Assembly: GCA_963681505.1 (NCBI GenBank) | Contig: OY811971.1 | Coordinates: forward strand, 18,554,234 to 18,618,233 | Source: Eunapius fragilis | Taxonomy: Eukaryota; Porifera; Demospongiae; Spongillida; Spongillidae | Length of the DNA stretch: 64,000 bases | Reading direction: 5' to 3' | Part shown: positions 10,274-20,225 of the stretch, in pieces | Position numbering within the stretch: position 1 is the first letter of the stretch | Layout: each line of letters opens with the position of its first letter | Made by a program: the position numbers and the translations under genes | Notes under the pieces: generated by a model | What the model was told of the DNA's origin: nothing | Seen by the model: only the letters and a program-made list of their open reading frames with translations | The model's database searches: none

Positions 10274-12265
10274 CTGCGCTGCAGGCTATTAATAATTTCA
10301 ATGAAATTATTTACGTCCACAATAGATGTAGACGAGCCACGGTGTTGTACTCCGGATGTGTAATTGCGTAATACAGTCTGACCTTGCTAAGAGCGCCACG
10401 TTTGTTCCCCTAGGGCATAGATTGTACATTGTAGACATATATATAGATAGTACCCGCATTAACCGTGAATATAATTTTCAATACATCTAACGAAGGAATG
10501 CGCCCATAATGGGTACGGAGGTCAGACTGTACTTTTGTGGCGGACTGAACTGTTAATTGTTTATGTGGTAATGGGGATTGCCCAAGGCGCCCTGCGCTGA
10601 ACTCAACGGGGGCGCTTTTGTCTGCGCCGCATTATTGTGTTGGCTTATCGGAACCTGCGGAAGCAGGTTCCATATAGGATTGATGCGGTATAATGCATGT
10701 CATTAAAAAAACGTGACTCACGTCTGGAGGGACGACGGTGAATCGGATCATTTCCCTCTTTGTCGCTATCGAACGATAACACAAATAAGAACAGTTTAGC
10801 GTTGGTTCTGTGTCACAATAGTGCGCGCGTTTAGAGAACGAAAATACTCGTGCCCATGTCTCGTACCCGGTCCAACTGTTATTCACCGTCATTTCTATTC
10901 TTCATCTTCTTCCTTCCGCCATGAAGAACTCGAGCTAGAAACGTTGTCCACGAGCGCCAATAGCATCAATCGCTTCAGCATATATCCGGATTTTATCCTT
11001 GGGGGTCAGAAACATGTATAACGCATCAGGCGAAATAAAAAAGCGAGTAGTCCACAAACAAAAAATCTCGTACCTGACCATACATCTACTATGCTATTCA
11101 CTGACATACGGTAAGACACACCTATTAATACCAGTTTAACAAGGCGAGCACGATGTCTAGATGGTTATACGTACTTTTACATCACCACTACGTGCGGTGA
11201 TGTAATCCACCCGCAGCTGTGGGAATCAGGGGTGATGTAACTGGGAATCACAGCTGTGGGAATCAGGGTCTGGGTACGAGACTAAGCCACAAGGTTCTAC
11301 CAGAAAGATGGTCTATGAGCGTGACAGCGGCACTGACAGCTATGAGGCTGAACCAGAAAAGTAGGAGACCTATGAGCGCGACAGCCACCTCTCACTCAGT
11401 AAGTCCAGAAAATGATTGGTAATGTACTTTTAAAAGTCTACCTAAGCAGTTGCTAGTGGCTCCGCCGGCTATGTGCATGTATATTAAAACTGTCCGATTT
11501 ACTAAGCGAATTCAATACGAGACCCGACGTCCAGTCGCAAAGCTTGCTCCAAAGATGACGCATTGCCGTAGGGTCTTAGAACTACCAACAGAACTACCAT
11601 CAAATTCAAAAAGGTAAGATCAATAGCATATATGAACCTCGCTTTATCAATTCGCGCGTGGGTTCACGTTGTAGATTGGATTGGAAGCACGTCACGTGAG
11701 AGCATACTCTATATTGGCACTCCATGATACGGTAAGAACTATCCCTTGATTTCTGCCATCCTATGCGACTATTAGGTTTTAAAGCATGTTCGTGTAGCTT
11801 GGTCTGTGCTGCATCCCACTGCGTAATTCGTTTCAAACCAGGTGGATGTGGATTGCGCAAGGGATAGTTCTTACTGTATCACGGAGTACCACACTATAGA
11901 AGTATGCTCTCATGTGGAAGTGCTTCTAATCCTCTATATGGTTGTAGTAAGGGAGGTTCATTATCTGATGTATGTGTAAGGCTTCACATGCAGGTCTGTG
12001 CATGCCTTGTTAACACCTGGCGTGCATGCTGGTGAAATTAATCACACTGCTATTTTACATATACCTGTGGCTAAAATGTAACGTAGGTAAAAGAAATGTT
12101 TTTTATGACTGCAATCATTTCCTATAGCTACTCCCTGTATGAACCCAGGAGTATAACGGTGGTGCTTGAAAAAGCTCCGCAAGCTGTACTGTAATAGTGT
12201 CCATTGGACTTCCACCAGTGGACACCCAGCTGCTAGCTTCATCAAGTTCCCTTCATGTTGGGTAG
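10274..12265. other. Non-coding spacer upstream of the kinase-PARP gene
   Basis: No protein-like frame or RNA gene recognised. It includes a short tandem unit at about 11213-11270 (CAGCTGTGGGAATCAGGG twice) and a foldback element at 11669-11938, listed separately. Confidence 0.4.
11669..11938. repeat. Foldback (inverted-repeat) element
   Basis: Two arms of about 75 bp face each other. The left arm has GAGAGCATACTCTATATTGG and ATACGGTAAGAACTATCCCTT. The right arm, read in reverse, has GAGAGCATACTTCTATAGTG and ATACAGTAAGAACTATCCCTT. The spacer is about 115 bp, with no coding content. Probably a non-autonomous DNA element; no clear target duplication was found. Confidence 0.7.
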
Positions 12266-12403
12266 ATTATCCCCCGTAACAATTGATCCTCCGGGTAATC
12301 TATTCCGGAATTGTTTATCCGCCCCCCCTCCCCCCCCCGATAAATTATTCCGGAATAGTTTATCCTCCCTCGGAATAATTAATCCCCCCCCCACCACAAT
12401 TCA

Positions 12404-12404
12404 A

Positions 12405-12462
<58 letters not shown>
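12404..12462. repeat. GT microsatellite
   Basis: About 58 bp of nearly pure GT, followed by degenerate GT/GC repeats to about 12690. No coding significance. Confidence 0.9.
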
Positions 12463-13885
12463 TTGTGTGTATGATGTACATGTCTGTGTGCGCGCGCGTG
12501 TGAACTGAATTTATAATTAAAAGTGTGTGTATGTGTGTAAGCGTGTGTGTGTGTGTACGCGTGCAGGTGTATGTGCATGTGGAGTGTGTGCGCGCGTACG
12601 CGTGTTAGTGTGCATCCAGAGATACATGTATATTATCTCTGGTGCAACGTACATGCTTCATCGTGTGTGTGCTCGCGCGGGCACGCGAATACCATATAGA
12701 GCTCAAGATCTATAGAAGTATAGATGCTGGAATATGGGGAGCTATTATATAGCCAGGAAGTTGTGCTGTGAATCATGACGGGCACATGTAAAAATGAGTA
12801 AAATTTTCTTTGGCCCCGTCCCTCTTAGTTAAACTTTGTGCGACTAACCTTTTGAAAGTACAACTTGAAGTTATCCGCCATGCATATAATTTCAATTCAT
12901 TACACAAACACAAATAAAAATCAGGACATAACGTTTTCCACGTAATACTTTGCTGCTTCTTCCCGTTTCATCCTTGCTCGTTTTAAATCAAACAGATCAT
13001 CAACTTCATACATAATATATAATATAGACGCCTGATGTGATTTTATTTTTAACTCATACAATTTACATACCTCTGCATGGACACAAAACATCTAATGCAA
13101 GGATGTTTGCTCTCATTGATGCCTCCATAACCCTCATCAATGGCAATACCATACAGAAAATGCTCACCTTTTTGCATAAACAGCTAGAGTACAAATCTCA
13201 TTTACCCATGCAGGGTGCAATTTAAAACTTACAACGTGACAGTTATCAATCGGCCATTTTCTAAAAACAACACTAACGATAAATCTTGTCACATCTTCCA
13301 TCAATGTAAACATTGAAAAAGCTAAAATTAATGATTTTATCAACCTCAGATGTCCCTGCAGGAGATAACTCATGACAAATGGTTTTACAAACATTTGTGG
13401 CCGACCTCATTGTAAGTTTTTTGTGATATGTCTCAAAGTGGCAAATGATATATGTTGATCCCTGAATGTACATCAATAGTTCATAGTACCCACAAAAAAC
13501 TCATCAAAACCATGTTCCCTGTCAACAAGTAGCCTGAATGGGCTTTTTCCAAAGCCTTAATTTCTTTGCGTGTTTTCATAACTATACATATCTCGGGTAG
13601 AGGATCAATTGGGCTCACTTCAGGAATCGGTGACTTGAAGCGTGGCGATAAGTCGTTGTATGTAGTATACATGAAGATATTATACTCTACATGCACTGAA
13701 GCTAGAACATAATACCAACCCTGCACTCCTTCACCATTGGTTATGAAAATCCGTAAACTGTATATATGAAGAGATTATTATAGTACATATAATACTAACC
13801 CACTTTGTACATGCATGTGTACAGGTGTACAGGCACGTAATATGATCAAATCAAAAGCGCTAGCAGCAGTGCATGCGGTGCTATT

Positions 13886-14194
13886 TTATGAACACCAAAG
13901 TGACCCCCCTGCTGGATCTTTGTGGATCCAATCGAGCAGGCGCATCTTTTCATACATTTTAATCACACGGTACCTGCTTTGATCCTCAGCTCGCATAGAC
14001 GACAACGCTCCAGTCTCATGCTTCATCCGTCTGTTCGTCTTAAACAGAAGACCGTCATGAGTGGCAAAGTCCTCGCATTTCTTGCGATATGCCCTTTTCG
14101 CCTCCTTATCTTTAGATTCTTCTACCCTCCGAGGCCAAGTTCGGTGCTTATCGTCTTTGCTCTCAAGGAAAGCGTTGTATTCTCGACCATCCAT
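13886..14194 (-). pseudogene. Integrase-like fragment (zinc-binding HHCC region start)
   Basis: A 102-codon frame starts with ATG at 14194 (Met-Asp-Gly-Arg). It is highly charged and ends with DGLLFKTNRR, then YRVIKMYEKMRLLDWIHKDP and AGG, followed by a stop at 13886. The final part matches the start of the integrase zinc-binding module of retroelements, Ginger elements and KRBA2-like domesticated integrases, where a histidine helix (xxIHxxPxGGHxGRDKT) follows a short beta hairpin. The frame breaks exactly where GGHxGRDKT should continue. Truncated element gene; the family is uncertain. Confidence 0.45.
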
Positions 14195-14614
14195 CTGACA
14201 GCTGCTGTGCTTTGTGTGCGGTAAACAATAACTTCACGTGGTTATGTTTAATATATGTTTGGGGTTTGGGGGGGAGGGGGAGACTATTTCAAGGTATCCC
14301 GGAATAATCTAACCCAGGAGGATTAATTATTCCGGAATAGACTATCCGGGGGGATGAAATAATAGGGGGATAAACAATTCCGTGACAGCTGCACTTCCAC
14401 ATCGGGACACTGCCTCTCTAGGACCCCCCTCCATACATTATTCCCCCGGCTGCTCCACCACTACATCAGATCCAACCCCCACTTCCACCTCCACAATTAC
14501 ACACCATTTGGGTATCCTAATACACCATCTTCATATCTGGGGAGGGTCTGTTGCAACTAAATATTCTTCAGCCCAATTGGACACCATGTTATTATCAGAA
14601 ATTAAAAAACAGAT

Positions 14615-14885
14615 GAAACAAGTAATAAAAACATTCCCTAGGATTGGAATAAGGCAATATTGGTGTAAAAAGGAAGGAAACAAGGGTCTAATAAGAAGGG
14701 GAAATGTATAATAGTCCTATAGTTCGCCCATTTGTAGGACATTACGTTTGTGTGCGAAATATAGGACTATTATACATTTCCCCTTCTTATTACACCCTTG
14801 TTTCTTTTCCTTTTTACACCAATATTGCCTTATTCCTATATGCCACCAACTTTCTCATAGAGATTGTTTTTATTACTTCTATAAG
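14615..14885. repeat. Foldback MITE, copy 1 of a two-member family
   Basis: Near-palindrome. The left arm contains AATAAGGCAATATTGGTGTA, AAACAAGGGTCTAATAAG and GGGGAAATGTATAATAGTCC. The right arm (14750-14885) is its inverse and ends with CACCAACTTTCTCATAGAGA. A related copy is at 17085-17370. It sits directly upstream of the LTR-like sequence. Confidence 0.75.
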
Positions 14886-15462
14886 TGCATAGAGTTGTGT
14901 ATTGAGGTATTCTTGCGCAGTGTTGCATTAAAGTTGCCGTACCCCTGTCTCTGAGGATATATTACGCGTCGGGCCGTGCGATCAGTCCTTCACAAGTGGT
15001 GGCAAGCGGCAGGATCGTCTTCAGTCGGGTACTGTAGGGACCTAGCGAGTTGTTTCAGTGGATGACCACACGGTCTGGGCGTAAGTACACGAGTGTCGTA
15101 ACACAACCTCAAGGAGAGACAGCGGATATGGGCAATACGGCGGAGTCGATCGCAGCATTGCAAGAACTGTTCAAAAGCCTACTTGATGAGAGAAAGAGAC
15201 GAGAAGAGGAGGAGGCGCGTCGACGGGAGCAGGAGCGACTAGAGCGCGAAGAAGAGAGGAAACAACTAGAGGCACAGTGGGAGAAAGAACGTCAGGAGCA
15301 TTTAGCGGAAAAGGAACGAGAGAGGCAGAGGAGAGAGGAAGACTTGCGGCGTCGCGATAAGGAGCTGCAGGCACATATGAAACTGTTATCTTCGAGTCTA
15401 AGAAGGAGGACTCGTCACCCGCAACAGGCAGCCGTGCTGTGGACCATGCAGGAACTATGTAC
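14886..15462 (+). mobile_element. LTR retrotransposon 5' end with gag fragment
   Basis: A sequence ending TCAGTCCTTCACA is followed by AGTGGTGGCAAGCGGCAGGA. This is typical of an LTR 3' edge followed by a primer-binding site of TGGTGGC type in Gypsy-like elements. An ATG at 15062 opens a frame (MTTRSGRKYTSV, then MGNTAESIAALQELF) leading into a very long Glu/Arg coiled coil (about residues 45-110), as in the N-terminus of gag proteins of metazoan Gypsy elements. After about 15462 the frame enters UPF2-derived DNA and stops at 15562. No protease, reverse transcriptase or second LTR is present, so the element is truncated. The class is inferred. Confidence 0.6.
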
Positions 15463-15471
15463 TACGCGTAA

Positions 15472-15594
15472 TAGTGTTCTGAAGATGACGTTGGACTCCA
15501 CTTCCCAGGAACTTCACACAGCTGATCCTGCGCTGGTATGTTCATCTCCATACCCATCCTGATGTCCTCAAGCAGACCATCCACAGCACGTACC
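15472..15594 (-). pseudogene. UPF2 exon 23 fragment
   Basis: This stretch matches bases 20788-20938 (UPF2 exon 23) in the same orientation: AGTGTTCTGAAGATGACGTT, then AGGAACTTCACACAGCTGAT, then ATCCTGATGTCCTCAAGCAG. Two short deletions (the TATCTGGTAGTTG block and about 8 bases near TTCAGCTC) destroy the frame. It abuts the gag fragment, so a retrotransposon-associated or repair-associated capture is possible. Confidence 0.85.
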
Positions 15595-15599
15595 AGTGG

Positions 15600-16140
15600 A
15601 GGAGGGGCAGCTAAGGGGTGGAGGGAGGGGTAGGGGTGGAGGATCGATCCACCACACATACCGGAGTGTACTCTACAGATAGTACGGACTACTGTTGTCA
15701 AGTTAAAACAGGTCTTATCAACTATTACGGCTTGAAGCCTCAAGATGGTTTGCTTGACAACGAGAACGCTGGAGCAGGAGGAAAGAAGGCCCGTTTGTGG
15801 TTTTCGTTACTGGCAGGATGCAAGCGGAGGTGAGTTAGTACGCCCTCTATAACAAATACGACGTGGTATTATTTATTTCAAGGGCAAACATTTGACGATG
15901 GCTACAGTGGTGTGGCTCCATCCAAAGGTCACTGGAAGAATGTAGCAGCAGAAGTGAAGCGACATATCACCCGCTCTCTTCAAATTTCTAGAAGTCGAAG
16001 GATTGGAATAACATATCAATGGGATCCGTTGCTGATGGAATGAAAAGTATCGAGATCTGGGTATGGACCATATAGCCTGGGTGTACTCTACAGGGTAGTA
16101 TGGCATGCATACATTTGCAATGACAAAGCTGATCATGAAT
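15600..16140. other. Non-coding spacer
   Basis: No supported gene. A short plus-strand frame ending near 15833 has an ordinary-looking composition but no recognisable domain. Confidence 0.3.
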
Positions 16141-16355
16141 TGGGCTGTTCCAGTAAATAACTGCACGGGGGGGGGGGGGGGGGGGGGGGGGGATGAACAG
16201 ACCCCCTGTAAACCCCCCCCCCCCCCCCCCCCCCCTGACAAAAGATTCATGTAAGTCCACATCCCTTGTTATCTAATGCAATCTGCTTCACTTAACCTCA
16301 CCCACCCACCCACCCCCCCACACACACACCCCTGGACAGCCTCTCGTTTTCATCC

Positions 16356-16387
<32 letters not shown>

Positions 16388-16412
16388 TGCACTTATTTAC
16401 TGCAACAGCCCA
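16141..16412. mobile_element. MITE with poly-G/poly-C arms
   Basis: Terminal inverted repeats of about 30 bp: the left end is TGGGCTGTTCCAGTAAATAA then CTGCACGGGG; the right end is CCCCGTGCACTTATTTACTG then CAACAGCCCA. Three homopolymer runs (about 16168-16191 G, 16214-16235 C, 16359-16386 C) lie inside. No coding content and no clear target duplication. The ends differ from the GGATCC-type MITEs at 1928 and 42651. Confidence 0.65.
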
Positions 16413-17084
16413 TTACTTTAGAACGTTTCGTCTCAAGGTACATGTATGTAATACTCCCATGCTTTGCTCCTACTCAAAAGAGAGAGTGCAGGTTGTTAAT
16501 ATTGAATATTAGTGAATATAGATATCCTTGTGACCCTTACCACAAAAGATAGGTCATCCATACACTGCGACCTCTTGACAATCGGAAGCTTCGCTAGCAA
16601 CTTCGACTATGACTATCATTATAAACACGCGACCTGTTTATAACGAGACTCCTGACGATCGGATCGTTTAGCTAGTTATTGTAATGGAACGAACGAGAAG
16701 ACGAAAGCGAGTAATTTCGTCGTTTGTTTCATGTCGCAAAACCGCGCAGCTGTATAGTGAACAAAAGGGTACTGCCTACCGGCCCAGTCCCGGAATTATC
16801 CTACTTGACCACGCATAACATAACGCATAACTTGGGGTAAGAACGAATGGCCAATAGGCTGGAAGAGTGCCTACTGTGATCAAATAGTCGATGGTATATT
16901 TTGGTAATTATATCGTTAGATTTGGGCCGTATACTAAACGTTACTCGTCCGAATCTTGACAAGTTTAGAATTGTCGATACTAAACCAGAAAACTACAGGA
17001 GCATGCAGTAGCAAATGATGATTTACAATCAACTATGCGGTCAGTGTAAGACGTATAATTAGTTATAAGGAAAAATCTATGAAA
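16413..17084. other. Non-coding spacer
   Basis: AT-rich unique sequence. No exon, RNA gene or repeat recognised. Confidence 0.35.
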
Positions 17085-17370
17085 CACGTAACTAAAAGTA
17101 TTCTCTAAGAGAAAGTTGGTAAGATATAGAATTTGAAGGCAATGGTGGTATAAAAAGCAAAGAAACAAGGGTCTGCAATAGTAAGGGAAAATGTCATAGT
17201 CCTATATCTAACACACGAACATAGTATATGCTACAAACGGGCTAAATATAATACTGGCTTTTCCCCTTACTATTACTGACATTGTTTCCTTGCTTCTCAC
17301 ATCAATATTCCCTTTAAAATCCTATATCTCACCAACTTTCTCATAGAGAATGTTTTTAGTTACTTATAAT
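17085..17370. repeat. Foldback MITE, copy 2 of the family at 14615
   Basis: Left arm GAGAAAGTTGGTAAGATATA and GAAACAAGGGTCTGCAATAG; the right arm is the inverse, ending CACCAACTTTCTCATAGAGA. It shares AAGTTGGT, AAACAAGGGTCT and ATAGTCCTATA with copy 1 but has diverged internally. Confidence 0.72.
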
Positions 17371-18220
17371 ATATAGGACATTAGGAAACTATTGGATCAC
17401 TATGGGGTATATGTGATTTCAAAATCATTCTGTTTTCTGGTGTGTATGACAATCCAACAGAACGTTTTAACGTGTATTACTGTATTATGGTGATAAAATT
17501 ACTGACCTTACTGCACTATAACCGTACACATAACCACACACAATACAAAATATTACACACAAAGTTCATCCATTAAATTTACTCACCTTACATGTACATA
17601 TTGTGGCATGACACGTAACAAGATTCATAATGCCTCAACCCTGAAACCAATGGACCCTTGCACACTGAAAGATGTAGAATTTCATAGCACATCTGAAGAC
17701 AACCACAGCCAAGCTATGACCACATCAGCAGGCAACTATACATGTACATCAAAGTGATGATGGAGTGACCCGATAAGACATTAACTCTAAAAGACTTTCT
17801 ACCCAATTAAATTGTCTGCTTAAAGGGTAGAGTGGATTACCCTTTGTAGTTGTTATTTATTAACCACCAACATAGTTTAAGTCACAGGAACACAGCCATG
17901 CTTCAGATCCAATGTCTCTACATCAATCCCTAACCAGGACAGTTATTATAGCACATGAAACCAGCCGACTTCAAATTTAATTTGGCTTTGGGCATGTACT
18001 TTAGTGTGCACACATTAGAAAGGTTCTCTCTGGGCGTTAAGTCAACATACAAAGTTCTGCTCTTCTCATGAGAAGACACAAAAGCTGGTCAAGACCTTCT
18101 TGCAAGCATTTCCTCGGTGTGTGTGGGTTTGCCCCCCACCTACTAACCCAGGAGATTTTTAGTACCTAGCAATGTTAGAAAACAAATCATTAACCATTAG
18201 GTGAACATGTCCGTTTGTAC
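17371..18220. other. Downstream flank of UPF2
   Basis: No gene. The part from about 17945 was included in the duplication that made the pseudocopy at 3335. It holds the 3' UTR of UPF2; no polyadenylation signal could be fixed. Confidence 0.4.
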
Positions 18221-18816
18221 TTACCTTGGTTTATACTGTCTCTGTCTGAACCCTCCTCCTCCTCCTCCCCCACCTCCTCTACGACGCTCCTCCTGATCAC
18301 TCTGCTGCAGGGTTGGTTGCAATGGCTTCTCTCTCTCCTGGATGTGGTTAGGCTGGCCATACTGGTCATCCTGGTGATGCTTAGATCGCTGGTTATAAGA
18401 GAACTGATCATAGCCTCGTGGCCACACCCCCTGGTCTTGTTTACCCACCTGCTGTTGATACTGCTGACCATTATACAGGCCACCTCCTCCTCCTCCTCCT
18501 CCTCCTCCTCCTCCTCCTCCTCCTCTTCCCCCTCCTCTCTGCTGTTGGTTCACCTGCTCCCTCACTGATGGCACCCTCTGATCGTAATAAGAGTTCTGCT
18601 GCATCTTAAGATGCCTCAACTGTTCGTACTCTTGTTGCCTAACAATCTCCATGGCTACAAAGGCATGCCGCTTAGTTTATACAGTGCGGCCCTGACAATG
18701 GACCACACCCACCTCTGCTTTCCTCTTCCTCCTGTCTCTTCTCATGATCAAGAACCAACTTCTTCATCTCAAGGTGCTCATGCTTCACGGCCTGGTGGAC
18801 AGGAATAGAGGTGACA

Positions 18817-18866
<50 letters not shown>

Positions 18867-20144
18867 GCTTTGTATCCCGTAGGCTTGATGCCAGACCTGA
18901 ATCCAAAGGTATGTTCAGCTCTTTCATCTATCATAAAAGTCAAACCCATCAATGAGGTGATGGGGTGTTGCTGATAGGTCTACCTGCTGCTTGTTGCCTT
19001 TCTTCAACATCACTTTGAACCTGACAGCAGTCACCTCACCATTCTCTACCACAGGGTCTGCAATGGAGGACACAGGTAATACCATCACTAATTAACCATG
19101 TGCCCATTAACCATAAACATAACCACACCCCCAAGCCATAACCCTGACTGACCATCACGATCCTTCAGACCACCACTCTTGCACTGCATTGGCATGGCAA
19201 CCTCCATCCTAACCTTCACAGCTTCTGTTCTCCTCAACTAATAACAGAGACACTCATCATACGGAGGGAGAGGAGCCTATGGGGGCGTGGCCTGACCTGC
19301 AGTTCCTCGCTCATCATCTTATCAAAAGCCAACTGGAACTCATCATCCTCCTTACAGGGGACAAGCTGGGGCTGGGACTTGAGAATGAAGTCCTGACAAC
19401 AGGAAGGAATGGGGACCAGCAGTTGGGTAACCACCATAGGGTAGCAGTGTTTGTGACCTTACATCATCCTGCTCGTTTTCCTCCTCCACTTCAGCTGCCT
19501 CATCCTCTCCCTCCTCCCCTACCTCTTCATCATTCCCCTCCTCCTCTTCCTCCTCCTTCTCCTCCTACAAGGGTCACATCTTGTCATCACATCAGATGTA
19601 AGACTTGCTAACCACTCACATTGCAAGAGACACCAACCAACATCATGCCCTAACCCCTCATTAAATGTCCTCTACTTTGTAACCACTCCCACATACCAAC
19701 CACATTAAATGTCCTCTACTGTAGTCACATCTCACTTCATACCCAACTGTCTCATTTAAATAAACGTTTCCACTGGCTTCCCCACCCACCCCCTCACCTC
19801 CACTGGCTTCCCCATCCACCCCCTCACCTTCACTCTCTTCTCCACCCACACCCTCACCTCCACTAGCTTTCCCACATGACCCTCACCTCCACATCTCCCT
19901 CCTCCTCAGGTTTACTCTCGATCATCTCCTCCTCCTCCTCAGACTCCTCCCCATCATCGGGAGAGGCCCCCTCCCCTAGGTTCTCCCTGAACTGCCTCTC
20001 CAGGACCAGGGCTGCCTCGTAGGCCTTCTCTGGGGTAGCAAACAGTGTCAGTGTGGGACGAAGGGACTCCACTGTGTCTGCAACCAGGTGGTCCACTTCT
20101 AACGGCAGGGGCCTCCTCTTACCAAACAGGTAACACTGAGGGAT

Positions 20145-20225
<81 letters not shown>

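Larger units (their letters stand above)
12266..14390. mobile_element. Candidate transposon bounded by palindrome-rich inverted ends
   Basis: Both ends (about 12266-12392 and about 14262-14390) carry several copies, in opposite orientation, of motifs such as TCTATTCCGGAATTGTTTAT and TTATTCCGGAATAGTTTATCC, separated by poly-C or poly-G tracts. The interior holds an integrase-like minus-strand fragment (13886-14194) and other short minus-strand frames at 13164-13726 that I do not recognise. The ends match imperfectly and no target duplication is certain, so the exact boundary and class are open. Confidence 0.45.

Noticed and set aside
9776-10363. Plus-strand open frame of 195 codons
   Set aside because: Antisense to the kinase domain of the kinase-PARP gene; no recognisable protein features.
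15738-15833. Short frame LKPQDGLLDNENAGAGGKKA as a gene
   Set aside because: No start context, domain, splice partner or homologue that I recognise.
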